A DNA stretch of 64,000 nucleotides from Symsagittifera roscoffensis (Eukaryota; Xenacoelomorpha; Acoela; Convolutidae): positions 44,833,629 to 44,897,628 of the forward strand of contig NC_087067.1 in assembly GCF_963678635.1 (NCBI RefSeq), in the 5' to 3' direction. A program made the translations under genes and the position numbers. This document shows positions 11,757-21,510 of this stretch, piece after piece (the first letter of the stretch is position 1; each line of letters starts with the position of its first letter). A model generated the notes under the pieces. The model was not told the origin of the DNA. It ran no database searches and saw nothing but the letters and a program-made list of their open reading frames with translations.

Positions 11757-12056
11757 TATCGATAATTGTATTCTTCTTTCGCAATCGTTTCTTCTCCTAT
11801 TTCAGGATAAGACGGCTCTACTCGCGTTTATTTTGTATCTGGAAATTGCGAATAGCAATTTCCCGCTGCTTTTATCAAGTACTTTCCCGCGATTGTAAAT
11901 TGGATGTTCTGATCTTCTATTTCTGAGAATTTCACTTTTCGCGAGAAAGTTGAGCATGACAGGCTCAATTCGAATTTTTGAAAAATTAAATTTTCTCCCA
12001 AAATACGTAGTTCGTGTTCCCCAAGGTCCAACTTCCAAATATGACAGACTGGCACA
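11757..12056. repeat. partial R1 repeat inside module 3
   Basis: About 300 bases from GATAATTGTATTCTTC to ACTGGCACA match the right third of the R1 repeats at 14148-15042 and 34416-35305. They replace a few LINE bases between TTTCGGG and CTCGGCAATGAG. The right-hand junction with LINE sequence is the same as in the two full R1 copies, so all three derive from one insertion event followed by rearrangement. Confidence 0.8.
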
Positions 12057-12461
12057 ACCCTCGGCAATGAGCTAACCGACCATCACGCTGAAGAAGCAGC
12101 GCACGACTGAGATGAATCACCCGAGCTCACCATCCTGAACGCATTGCGCTCAATGATCAAACGCGCCATCAAAAACTCGCCACCAAACCACCACCGCATC
12201 TCACACACCTACGCAAACTACTCGGAAAAGAGAGAAAGAACAATAGTGAAGACAAGAAAAGGCGCAGTAGTGCTAGCGCAAATCAGAAGTGGTCACTCCT
12301 GTCATTTTAACGCTTACGCCAACTTGATGGACCCCACAAAAGATCCAATGTGCAATCTCTGCCAGGAGACTACTCAAACAGTCGAGCACTGGCAAGAAAG
12401 CGCGGGAACAATGGCAGCCCGCATGGACATATTCGGAACAATAGATACCCCACTCGAATCC

Positions 12462-13236
12462 CAGTGTGATAACCACCAAGCACTCATATGCACGGACAGC
12501 CAATCCCTCTGCAACGCCCTTCAGAACGAATAAGCTGACACCGGCACCATCAGGAAACTCCTAAGCATCAACAGAGGGAGAGCTACAAAACCTTAGATTT
12601 CGGGCCATGTAGACATCCTCGGCAATGAGCTAACCGACCAGCACGCTGAAGAAGCAGCGCACGACTGAGATGAATCAACCGAGCCCACCAGCCTGAACGC
12701 CTCGCGCTCAATGATTAAACCCGCCATCAAAGATTTGCCACGAAACAAACCACCGCATCTCTCGCACCTGCGCAAACTACTCGGAAAAGAGAGAAAGAAC
12801 AATAGTGAAGACAAGAAAAGACGCAGTAGTGCTAGCGCAAATCAGAAGTGGTCACTCTTGTCATTTTAACGCCTGCGCCAACTTGATGGACCCCGCAAAA
12901 GATCCAATGTGCAATCTCTGCCAGGAGACTCCCCAAACAGTCGAGCACTGGCTAGAATGCGCGGGAACAATGCAGCCCGCATGAAAATAGTCGGAACAAT
13001 AGATAACCCACTCGAAACCCTGTCGGATTACCCCGCCGGTGCACTAGCGCTCGCTAGGAAAACACTCCTAGGCGTGCCGCGATAGCGGGGCCACAATCAC
13101 ACACACACAAATAAAATAAATATTTCACTTGGCAAGTGTATGTCAATTTTTCCAGCGAGTATTTCGGCAAACAGCAGTACAACTGGAAGTGCTTGGTACA
13201 AAGATAATGGAAGGATATCAAGTTTGAAGAGCTTTA
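12462..13236 (+). pseudogene. last LINE module, genuine C-terminus and start of 3' UTR
   Basis: After the fourth RNase H/CCHC copy (stops and one base lost in the basic stretch near 12750), coding similarity runs through LALARKTLLGVPR to TAG at 13083-13085. The 3' UTR begins GCGGGGCCACAATCACACACACACAAATAAAATAAATA and matches the tails at 35.35, 61.7 and 62.7 kb up to GAGCTTTA at about 13236, where the similarity stops abruptly. Confidence 0.75.
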
Positions 13237-13557
13237 ATTGAAAGAGAGTTGTTTTTTGTTTGTCATAAAAATTCAGGGCACCGCTTTTTAAAGTACACTC
13301 GAGAAATGCCCAGTCCAGTCACTTTTTGCTGGTTGAACAGCCATTACTTATAATTTTCACCGCCGGAAGGCTTTCCATTTTCCCTGTATTTTGCTGTATT
13401 TGTTTGAATCTTCAATGCTCGCTGTTTCTGGTAAGGTCACTTCTGACAGAATGGAACAGTTTGAAACGTTAAACATTTTTAAACAATTTGAAACGTTGAA
13501 CAATTTGAAACGTTAAATTTTCATCTCAGTCGTGTGCATCAGTTTGAAACGTTAAAC
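13237..13557. repeat. unassigned stretch with four TTTGAAACGTTAAAC repeats
   Basis: No coding signal. From about 13460 to 13555 the word CAGTTTGAAACGTTAAAC occurs four times with small changes and irregular spacing, ending at the next LINE fragment. Origin unknown. Confidence 0.6.
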
Positions 13558-14147
13558 AGACGTGAAGCACTATTAGGCACAGTCAACCATGGCTCCAGAA
13601 AAACAACTGGAGAAAGCGGGCAAAGGAAACACAAGCAGCCTATATCCCATTCTTAACCGGGCTACCAACACAAACAACAAACAAAATCTCATGCTCGTGG
13701 ACGCCGTCTGACCACCGGATCGCCCATAGCAAGCTAAAAGGCGAATCTAGAAGCGATAAAGCCTCAGCCACCGCCTACGCCCTGAGAGACAAATGTCAAC
13801 TGGACAATATAAACAGACGGATCTGCATCAGCTGGGACTTCTAACGGCGGATACCCATGCGTCGTCACCGAGGGCGACCCAGAGGAACCAAATATCATAG
13901 AAGTCATAAACCGCTTAGGACGCGTATACACAAGCTTCTACGATGTAGAGAAAGCTGCGTTACTAGCTGCAACACTATGGCTCAGCACCAACCAGTGTGA
14001 TAACCACCAAGGACTCATATGCACGGACAGCCCAATCTCTGCAGCGCCCTTCAGAACGAATCAGCTGACACCGGTACCATCAGGCAACTCCTAAGCAACA
14101 ACAGAGGGAGGGCTACAAAACGTTGGGTTCCGGGCCATGTAGACATC
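13558..14147 (+). pseudogene. second LINE fragment: RT end to RNase H
   Basis: Starts with similarity to the end of the RT frame at about 10054 and follows the first LINE through RNase H: TDGSASAGTSNGGYPCVV, YDVEKAALLAATLWLSTNQ, LICTDSP and RWVPGHVDI. It then breaks exactly where R1 begins. The catalytic Glu block is better kept than in the first copy. Stops remain (for example after ANWTI-equivalent and in the linker), so it is a dead fragment. Confidence 0.85.
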
Positions 14148-15042
14148 TGTAACAGTCGCCTACTTCGGTCACATATGAGGCTTAAGAAGAATAGGCCCTA
14201 TAACCATTGGCTCAAGAGTCAGGGACACTATCTCTCGTGTTTTTCTACCTCAAAACGGTCGGAGCCAATTCGGTTCGCTTGCGACATGAGACTAAAAACC
14301 CGTTACAGCTTAAAGGCCACTACCAAAATACCCCCCCCCCCCACTCTAGAAAATAAGAACGTCCCCATACTTAGGTCTAAAAATACCCAAATTCACGAAC
14401 GCCGTTAAAAACAGGGTCGGAACAATCCGCACAGTTACTTTTTAGTAGACAGTGGAACTTTGATCCATTTCAGATGGGTCAACCTAAAACTCTCCTTACC
14501 TCAACATAACAATCAAAAAACACACTCGAGAGAATTAAATTGGGTACTCTCATATCAGCACACTCAAGAATTGGATTAACTAAATCAGTAAGCGACTCGA
14601 GAATTAAGTATGATAACTTGAGAAGTTTTATACTAATTAGTTTTAACAAGGGAAATAAGTTTGGACTCAAGAATCGAAGTTTTGGTCTGAACCATTGGGA
14701 CACCCCAGCTGTCCAACTTTCCACTGAGGGTTCACTCTAGTTCAGCTCGAATAATTGTATTCTTCTTTCGCAATCGTTTCTTCTCCTATTTCAGGATAAG
14801 ACGGCTCTACTCGCGTTTATTTTGTATCTGGAAATTGCGAATAGCAATTTCCCGCTGCTTTTTTCAAGTACTTTCCCGCGATTGTAAATTGGATGTTCTG
14901 ATCTCCTATTTCTGAGATTTTCAGTTTTCGCGAGAAAGTTGAGCATGACAGGCTCGATTCGAGTTTTTGAAAAATTAAATTTACTCCCAAAATTACGTAG
15001 TTCATGTTCCCCAAGGTCAAACTTACAAATATGACCGGCACA
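14148..15042. repeat. R1 repeat, copy 1 (895 bp, TGT...ACA ends)
   Basis: Inserted in the LINE RNase H sequence between GTAGACATC and CGGCAATGAGC. It begins TGTAACAGTCG and ends CCGGCACA, so the termini fit the TG...CA rule of an LTR. ACATC at the left edge and ACAAC at the right could be a decayed 5-bp target duplication. A poly-C run (12 C) lies at 14331-14342. ACTCAAGAAT and ACTCGAGAAT words recur inside. No protein is recognised. The most economical reading is a solo LTR or other short element; no internal domain is seen next to it. A second copy lies at 34416-35305. Confidence 0.75.
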
Positions 15043-15163
15043 ACCCCCGGCAATGAGCTAACCGACCAGCACGCTGAAGAAGGGTCCACAATCACACACA
15101 CATAAAATAAATATAGTAGTTTGTGTTCCTCAAGGTCAAAATTCCAAATATGACTGACTGGCA
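15043..15163 (+). repeat. LINE tail fragment plus a short R1 end
   Basis: 15046-15114 is LINE sequence with an internal deletion joining GCTGAAGAAG directly to the 3' UTR (CCACAATCACACACAC). The same deletion is present after R1 copy 2, so the two loci share a common origin. Then 15115-15163 repeats the right end of R1 (GTAGTTTGTGTTCCTCAAGG ... GACTGGCAC) immediately before element A begins. Confidence 0.7.
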
Positions 15164-15599
15164 CATACTCCCCGGACTCGAGATCGATATCCTCATCGCG
15201 TGTCGCCGCCTGCCAGTGAGTCCACAGAATACCGAGTGTTGCTCAAGATACAGTGCCAGTGGTCATTTACAGAAGTTTGCAGCAGACTTAAGTTTATCTA
15301 CATCGCAAAATTCGCCACTATATAGAATTGTCACACTATCGTTGAACAGCAATCAAAAATTTCATATACCTGCACCTTAAATATCCGCTTTTGAAGCTTA
15401 TGCTTAAAATTTCTTTTGTCCTATCTAATCAGGAAATTGTCATGCAACATTTTGATTTATATAATAACTATAGCATATTAATAACGATACTTTGTTTCGT
15501 TAAAATTTCTTTTCCGTGACCTCGGATTTTATCCAAGTTCACTCTCGAGCCCCTTCCTTTCCCTCTCAAGACTCAAGAAACCCACATTGAGCTCCCTGC
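15164..15599 (-). other. 3' non-coding end of element A
   Basis: No coding signal. The left edge (CACATACTCCCCG, then CGCAAAATTCG ... ATCGTTGAACAGCAATCAAAAA) resembles the left edge of element B at 36405-36500, which suggests a conserved element terminus. A matching copy at the other end of A is not visible. Confidence 0.5.
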
Positions 15600-16235
15600 T
15601 CACTTCGTATTCCTAGCCTTCGAAGTGCTAGGACCTGATGAATTTGACACCGTGATCTGCCTTAGTAACGCTTCCTCATCATCAGAGCTGATCACAATTT
15701 CTTCCCATGCTGTCAATTGTTCGAAGGATCGCATCCACTCCTTTTGCTCTTGCAACCTCGCTGCCTTATTCGGTAAACCTTTCGTTTTCAGTTCCCTGTT
15801 CAAGCAAAAGGAATTGTGCAGGCTCAAGCTCACGTTCTTCGCCAAGTCTTCCTTCAGTATTGAATCTCTTCTTTTGGTATTATCTCTAGACACCCTACCG
15901 ACTCTTTTCCAACCTGTTGTGATCGCATTTTGATGGGTCAGCAGAGGTCTCTTGAAGGTTTCCGGGCCTATCTCTGCCAGGAACTGTCGATATTCCTTCT
16001 GGTATTTCTTCATGTGGTCCTTCGTCGCTATGTACAACCAAAATGTCAACGTCGCTCGAAACCACGGGAAGAACCTAATGCGGCTCCATACGTGCCTGAC
16101 TTCCATTGGTATGGCGAATACCTTGCATACAGTCTCAAACAATTCAAGTCTCCTGCTGTAATCGATAGCGTGTTTCGATTCCGCCGTAGGTGTCTTCGAC
16201 TCCCTGTACTTCGTTACATTTTCTTCGATCCATCG
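15600..16235 (-). pseudogene. region X of A, C-terminal end
   Basis: The open stretch 15600-16142 encodes FPWFRATLTFWLY, ALLTHQNA-like TKRPLLTHQNAITT-type residues, LAKNVSLSLHNSFCLNREL and an acidic, Ser-rich tail. The matching part of B (37194-37631) has PWFRANMTAWLY, VTHRNAVTT and LERNVTLCLHNSFCRNRES. The frame is continuous with 16236-16913, separated by a TAA at 16236. I do not recognise the family. Conserved His, Cys and aromatic residues in diverged copies suggest a real folded end domain. Confidence 0.7.
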
Positions 16236-16960
16236 TTACGCCAACATCGTGCTTACTACGAAGATGGTCACCTTCTGCTGATGATCGGGTAACCCGATTG
16301 ACCGAATTTCTTCCACATCCCACACTAAGCAAAGGTTTGTATGCTCCGGGTACCACACTGTCTGCGCCAAGCAGTGGCATGGGCATTCGCCATGTGTAAT
16401 TTCTATGCTTCGGAGATTGCGTTCACCCGAGGCTCCCAGCAGAGGCTCCAGTTCCATCATTTTCTCGTGCATCACATCAACCTCCTCCGGTGCTGGGACA
16501 CTACCCATCGCCTTCCCGATGGCATTCTGTCTCTCAAAGTCACTCCTGTTTTCGTCTCCTAAGCTCAAGAGTTCTTCTCCCCAGATTTCACTCAAGTCAT
16601 CTCTTTGTGCCCTCGGCACCGTTCCCAGGATCTTCTTCAACAGTCTATGTGAATGATGCGACATTCGAGTCAGCCGTACGCACTTGGATACCGAGAAGGC
16701 CTTATCCACTAGTATCCTTTGGCTGGAAACCACCACCATTGCCATGTGCAATGGATAATGGCTCCCACATACGTTGGCCATTATTGATCCCACCAAAGAC
16801 TTTGCATTTACCGGCAGGCCATAAGCTTCGCTCACTGGAAATCCCATCTCCGCCTCTAGACCAATTTCCATCCTCTGATATGTTTCTGGGTGGTTTGCAA
16901 CGCCCCTGGCCACGACTCCACGCTCAACGCCTTCACCAAATGGTGTTCAGACTCCAGCAT
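16236..16960 (-). pseudogene. region X of A, segment matching B 37762-38570
   Basis: About 225 open codons contain AFSVSKCVRLTRMS, VPRAQRDDL, SDFERQ, RNLRSIEITHGECPCHCL and WYPEHTNLCLVWD, each matched in B (AFSVPKCVRLATMS, VPERTREEL, SDFERQ, RNWRSIMLTHDEFPCHCL, WYPNRSNLVLIWD). The N-terminal part (SVESWPGALQTTQKHI) lies in another frame, with the change near 16860. The segment starts abruptly where A lacks about 1.4 kb that is present in B. Function unknown. Confidence 0.75.
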
Positions 16961-17446
16961 CTTCAGTGATTGCAGACTACACATACTAGAGAAGAACCCC
17001 CAGCGCCGTTGCTATATTCACCCTTCCAACTCGTGCCTCCCCCTGCTCGAGCCTTAAGAATATTAGTACTCTTAATCAAATTACTAGTTCTAATCTTATC
17101 CTCCCCTTCAATTTTAGATATTTTATCGTCAGTCTTTTTCTTCAGAGTAGAGCCGTCTTTACATTCATCATCTTTGGTCTTCTGTCGCGTCTCCCTGAAC
17201 TTGACCATTTTGCTCAGCAACTCCTTTCTTGCTTTTTCATCCAGTCCGGTGGCCATCAATTTTGACCACTGTGATCCACAGTTCTTCCTTGAAGTTATCC
17301 AGCGTGGTCTCACTCTTCATCTCCTGATCAAATTCGCTCAAGAAATCCCGCCAAGCCTTCTCATCCAGAGTCCCCAGAAACATATCCTTGTTCCCCTCAA
17401 ACGTATTCTTTTGTCTCTCCTCAGCACTCAAGAGTATTGTCCCCAT
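16961..17446 (-). pseudogene. region X of A, charged segment
   Basis: Two overlapping open frames (17237-17446 and 16963-17313) encode Lys/Glu-rich sequence (LDEKARKELLSKMVKF, KKKTDDKISK) that is probably helical. B has a comparable basic stretch at about 40300-40440. There is a frame change near 17250 and a join to the next segment that skips the B-only region. No family recognised. Confidence 0.55.
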
Positions 17447-17473
17447 GTTGGAAGTCTCACTTGTCAGTGGTTG

Positions 17474-18295
17474 TTACAGGTTCTTACGAGGGGATGAGGT
17501 CAGTGGTGGTGTGGTATTGTCCGCCCAATCGTCTCCGCTCAAGTCCCGCAGTAGCTCTTGGGCGGTGAAACCCACCTCTGCTGGTTTCGGTTCAGGTGTA
17601 TTCCCCACTTCCATTTCCTCCCCCGTTTCACTGAGAGTTTCGTCCATGCTCTCTTCTCCCGACTCAGCTTGCCTTCTCTCGAGTATCTTCCGAAATCGGT
17701 CCTCTACGGGGCCACTTCTCTTGTCTCCAGGAGTGCCCACCGACAAGGGTGAGGGTTTCGCGGGGTTTTGCTTCTTATATTCCGTCAGAGCTACATATAA
17801 CAAGCCTGCCGCATCCAGATCCCTCCCTTCTTGCCTCATTTCCTCCTGTTTCAATCCGTAAGGTGCCCAATACTTCCATGTGGCAAACTTCATCTCGTCC
17901 TTCAGCGCGATGTGTCCTTCTTCCACAATCATCCTGCCATCATCCCATATCGGTAATCCGTTCCTCAGGCTCGCCCGATCAAGCGTACTCAAGATTTCCC
18001 GCACCTCGAATTTTGGAGGCATTGAGCCTCTTATTTTCTTGGCTTGAGTCGTCCATGAGTTAATCTTGATATCGCAGGTGTGGAAATAGACAGCCGCCAT
18101 ATATCCAATGAACAAGGGGTCCCAGCCATCGGTGAACTCTACCGTCTCTCTGCTGTCTCTCTACCGTAGCTCTCGCGAATAGGGATGGTACTACCAGGGG
18201 GCAATTCATCCCCAGGGTCATTCTCCTGACTGTTGGAAACTCAGGAATGGTCGCGGGTAAGACTTCCTTCTCCAGTGTCGCCTCCAGCTCCTTCT
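17474..18295 (-). pseudogene. region X of A, segment matching B 40455-41675
   Basis: 17474-18115 is open (213 codons). It contains KFATWKYWAPYGLKQEE and DAAGLLYVALTEYKK, comparable with RNFLAPFGCEEIK and SAGILIIPKFPEWAE in B, followed by an acidic low-complexity tail. The part to 18295 is in another frame (PEFPTVRRMTLG against PEFPLIRRMLLG in B). A TAA at 17474 separates it from the next segment in the same frame. Unknown function. Confidence 0.65.
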
Positions 18296-18772
18296 TTACT
18301 CAAAGCTCTTTTTCCACGCGGGGATTCTCAGGATCTCTTGTCCGTTCGCCGTCAGGGGATTCAGGTTCCAAAACTTGGGATACGTCTCAATGGAGCCTTC
18401 ACGTTTTTCCCCCATCCTGCACTGCAGTTTCCCTCGGAAATTAAACACCACCAACTCGGGATCTTTCACCTTCCCGAAGAGCACTGTATTACTCATCCGC
18501 TTCCTGAGCACCTCTTGTTGACACCAGTTCAGCGCCGTCCCATCCAACACGCTTATTAAGCTCACGTGTACTACTGAATGGCGGTATGCAGCCACAAGAG
18601 TGTCCGGAAAGGCGTATGTCACTGCTGGTCCGTAGATACAAGTCACGACTTCCTCTAGTCCCCTGATCATTCTCACTGGGTCAGACCTCATCGCCAGGCA
18701 TAGATCGGTCAGTAGAGGGATACCACCATTCGCCTCCCTCCATTCCTCTCTCGTCTTAGTTCTTCTCCTCAC
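18296..18772 (-). pseudogene. region X of A, segment matching B 41709-42080
   Basis: Encodes IPLLTDLCLAMRSDP, IYGPAVTYAFPDTLVAAYR, LISVLDGTALNWCQQEVLR and RMGEKREGSIETYPKFW. B has MPLLTDLSLAMRTDP, IYGPAVTFPDVKVEAYR, LISAVDGSALSWCEQHVLR and RMGEVERGHIEVFPKL. This is strong conservation in an otherwise unknown protein. The frame changes at about 18760 relative to the preceding segment. Confidence 0.75.
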
Positions 18773-19520
18773 TGGTCATGTGTCGGTTTTGCATCAGAAG
18801 ATACTCCACCAGCAACGTCTTCAGTCCCGCCGCGCACTTGTACGAATAAGTGTCTATACTCGAGTGGGTTTTTCCCATCGACAGGGGTTCCCCATATTTC
18901 ATCAGCCGTTGGAATGACACCAATTCGCCATGGGTCAGGAGCACCAGTGATAGATATCCATCAATCCGAAGTGTCTCTACACCCCGACTGAAGATGTACG
19001 CTGGACCCATGTTAAACAGGTATCTCGGGTAAACTAAGTATAGGGCTAGCAAGAGGCTTATAGGCATGTTACAGAGTTCTTGTACAAAGGTCCCGAAAAT
19101 GGTCTCTTTCGCACAAAACACTCCAGCCATGTATTTCTTCTCCCAACAAGGACTCAAGAATTCCAGTATCTCGTGATCTCTCCTCGTCCTCAGCTCACCT
19201 TTTGCATGTTCCCTCCACAATCCTCCAATGGTGACCTCCTTAGCTGTCGTGACAAATCTAGCCACTGTCATCTCCCTGCTCTCGGCTACCTCCAATTGTT
19301 CCTCAAGAAATTCCCAGATCTGCTTCACAAGAGGTGGGGCACTCTCCCTTGTCTTGTCAGTAGCATTCTTGAGTCCTGGTGTTAGAAACGACCACCTGCC
19401 TCTCTCTTTCGTTAGTCGATACACCATTGACTTCAGTTGCTTCTCAGTCGCAGCCACATTCTTCCTTTCGTTGCTTGGTCCCTTCGATTTGCTCGTGGAG
19501 CTCGTGATGGTCACGTCCAT
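18756..19520 (-). pseudogene. region X of A, conserved helical segment
   Basis: 254 open codons. MGPAYIFSRGVETLRIDGYL and LSLVLLTHGEL match GPVMLLTEGIQNLRLDGLL and LTLIAITHGNL in B (about 42240-42380). Upstream are a KSMVYRLTKERGRW block and a long amphipathic stretch. A hydrophobic ISLLLALYLVYPRYLF segment could be buried helix or membrane; I cannot tell. In frame with 19530-20063 through a TGA at 19530-19532, where B has Trp. Confidence 0.7.
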
Positions 19521-19529
19521 GCCTCGGAA

Positions 19530-20063
19530 TCATAAGCTGGCTGTCAGGTGACTTATTATCGGGTGGTCATCCCCTATTGTCGGACTGAACCTCAGCTGCA
19601 TGGCAAGATTCGAGATCTCAAGTAAGAGGACTTCATCCAGTATGATGAGTATATATGCCAATTCATAAAATCCCCTCAATGCATGGGACACGTCCGCCCA
19701 CGCCGCCGCCAGTTCTGACTTCCGTAGTCTCAAGTTCGTAGGTTCCAGCTCTCGATTGGGAGCTGCCATCAGGATCCGCCATGCGTTCCCTTCGGCTATC
19801 AGAATCAAAATAGCATACACAAACTGCAGAGCAGGGGGCATGCTCGCGTAGCCGGGGGATGTCGTGAACAACACTTTCGTCTTGGGTCCAAATCGCGAAC
19901 TGACGTTTTCCTGTACCTCATTCATCGCGGCAAGAAACGTCCGGATAGCCTCCCTTATTTTCTTTGGCGTAGGCTCATCCCCTTCCAGCTGCTCTAGAAG
20001 CCCAGCCGCATGCAGGTGACCGTTCATTCCCGCAAACAGCAGCAGCTCTGGTTCGCAGGGCAT
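19530..20063 (-). pseudogene. region X of A, second G-x-N module
   Basis: 177 open codons: LLLFAGMNGHLHAAGLLEQL, TTSPGYASMPPALQFVYA, APNRELEPTNLRLRKSELAA, WADVSHALRGF and LIILDEVLLLEISN. B matches almost block for block (IVFAGINDHLHSRGFLSRL, ALSPGYAHLPDGLKFVY, APNCLIEMENLRPL, WSDISNALRG, LDEVLGLELSN). G-[IM]-N-[DG]-H-L resembles SGNH block III, so a second SGNH-like fold is possible; this is inference. A TAA at 20067-20069 separates it from the preceding open frame, with which it is in frame. Confidence 0.75.
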
Positions 20064-20066
20064 TTC

Positions 20067-21485
20067 TTACTTTATCGCCACCACTAAGGTCAACATCTGG
20101 TTCAATTCTGCACCTGGCAGCGAGTATACTAGAGTTTCTGGCCAGAACAACTTGGGAGACGTTCCTGCGAAGTCCGATCCCGTCACGATGATCACTCTCG
20201 CGGCTGCTGGATACGCTCTGTCGTACACTGCCAGTGTCTTGGCCAATTGAGCCTTGCCACAGGGTTTCCCATATCTTGGGTCGTCTACCAATCTGGCACC
20301 CTCGTAAGCGGCGTCTGGCAATTCCATCTCTCTTGGATCCAGTAGCTTGTCCACCACCCTCAACTGCGCAGGAGTCGCCAATCTGATTCGGGCGTTACTT
20401 GTTCTATGCTCAGGTGGCTCCACTATGAGTCCCGGACTCTCCAACAACTTGAGAGGTCTGTAATTTATCGGTCCCATGACTGATCTCATGGGAATCCCAG
20501 TCAGATTAGCTGTCTTCATCATTCTTGCTCTTGAGAAACGCGCTTCGTGGGCCTTTAGCCAGTCTACGCACTGGTGCCGACTCAAGTCCTCGTGTGACAC
20601 ATGCTTGAACCCCAAGACTTCTGCCAACTCCTGTCTGCACTCCAGATCCTCCAGGTCCAACTCCTTTACTTTCTCCAGATATCGCGTCCGACTTGCCTCC
20701 GCTAGCTTCTCCAGTCTCTTATCCTCTACCACTACCACTACCATTGAGGACACCACTGAACTCTGGGGCGTTGATGACTCCGCTTCTTCAGCTTCCCTTG
20801 GCGTAGAACCCGGTAATCTAGTCTGGCTGCTTCTCGAGCTGTCTCTTGAGTTGACTCCCGCTTCCAGGTGACTGGACAGGGGTCTTGTGGCAAGGAAAGG
20901 GGGATTTGGGGGTGGACTGAATGTGAATCGGGCCGTCTCAAGCAGGTCTGCCTCCAACTCATTTATGTGCCTCTGGAAGACATCATTCAACAACTCCACG
21001 CCCCTAGACCTGTCGAAGTGGATTCCATCTGAGGATGCAATCTCTGGGAAGGACCGCTCCATCTGGTCGGCTACCGGGAGGACACTCCTTTGATGTATCT
21101 GCTTGATTATCTCGTCCAGGACCCGCACTTTCTCGTTCATTTCCATCGCATGTTGGTCAGCCATCATGTTGTCAGGGATGTTGCAAGCTGTGAGTATGGC
21201 GGGATCCATCTGAATCCGCAACTCCTCCAGGATGCAGCTCATTTTGTCGTGTAGTCTCATGACTTTCCTTAATTCCCCTCTGGACACATCATTGGTCCCC
21301 ATCATTAGGGTCACTGTGTACATCTTAGCCATCCCTACCATCTCGAGTGATGCCAACATCTGCGGCGTTGCGGCTCCAGAGAAACTCAAGACTCCAGTCT
21401 GCCAGTGCGACTGGATTCGGGTCAGCACCCGTATCAGGGTGTCCCCTACAATCAGGTGAACAGCACCCTCCGGTATTCGCGGCTG
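20067..21485 (-). CDS. region X of A: SGNH hydrolase domain and following part
   Basis: From about 21485 the frame reads LIVGDTLIRVL (block I), SFSGAATPQM (block II Gly), MMGTNDVSR (block III, G and N kept) and SSDGIHFDRSRG (block V, Asp and His kept). This is a complete SGNH/GDSL-type hydrolase core, but the nucleophile Ser is Thr (ACC at 21438-21440; B has AGC). SGNH enzymes are esterases or acetylhydrolases and occur in some other retroelements. The domain is followed by a Ser/Pro-rich linker, a coiled-coil-like DKRLEKLAEASRTRYLEK, a conserved GPINYRPL block and ARVIIVTGSDFAG near the end. This domain lies in a different frame from the N-terminal part of X (change near 21500). Confidence 0.8.
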   Translation of the reverse strand, partial: QPRIPEGAVHLIVGDTLIRVLTRIQSHWQTGVLSFSGAATPQMLASLEMVGMAKMYTVTLMMGTNDVSRGELRKVMRLHDKMSCILEELRIQMDPAILTACNIPDNMMADQHAMEMNEKVRVLDEIIKQIHQRSVLPVADQMERSFPEIASSDGIHFDRSRGVELLNDVFQRHINELEADLLETARFTFSPPPNPPFLATRPLSSHLEAGVNSRDSSRSSQTRLPGSTPREAEEAESSTPQSSVVSSMVVVVVEDKRLEKLAEASRTRYLEKVKELDLEDLECRQELAEVLGFKHVSHEDLSRHQCVDWLKAHEARFSRARMMKTANLTGIPMRSVMGPINYRPLKLLESPGLIVEPPEHRTSNARIRLATPAQLRVVDKLLDPREMELPDAAYEGARLVDDPRYGKPCGKAQLAKTLAVYDRAYPAAARVIIVTGSDFAGTSPKLFWPETLVYSLPGAELNQMLTLVVAIK

Positions 21486-21510
21486 TGTGTAGTATTCAGC
21501 TCAGGACGCG

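Larger units (their letters stand above)
10498..13087 (+). repeat. four tandem copies of the RNase H-CCHC module (~557 bp)
   Basis: The junction word CAGTGTGATAACCACCAAG starts at 10498, 11055, 11613 and 12462. The first two periods are 557 and 558 bases. The third is 849 because a ~300-bp piece of R1 sits inside it. Each of the first three modules ends at DTPLE and re-enters RNase H at CDNHQ; only the last continues to the genuine C-terminus (ALALARKTLLGVPR). The second-to-last CCHC has its final Cys changed to Ser (VEHWQES). Identity between modules looks high. Confidence 0.9.
6502..13236 (+). mobile_element. LINE (non-LTR retrotransposon), plus strand, inactivated
   Basis: In order on the plus strand: an N-terminal part with a 2A-like motif and a cysteine/histidine finger, an AP-type endonuclease, a reverse transcriptase, RNase H, and a C-terminal CCHC finger ending in KTLLGVPR and a stop at 13083-13085. 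A 3' UTR starts with GGGGCCACAATCACACACAC. This order fits an RNase H-bearing LINE of the I/Jockey/CR1-like assemblage; the exact clade is not decided here. Several stops, frameshifts and active-site changes make it non-functional. The RNase H to CCHC module is repeated about four times. Related 3' ends recur at 13.56, 15.05, 35.3, 61.55 and 62.33 kb. Confidence 0.9.
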
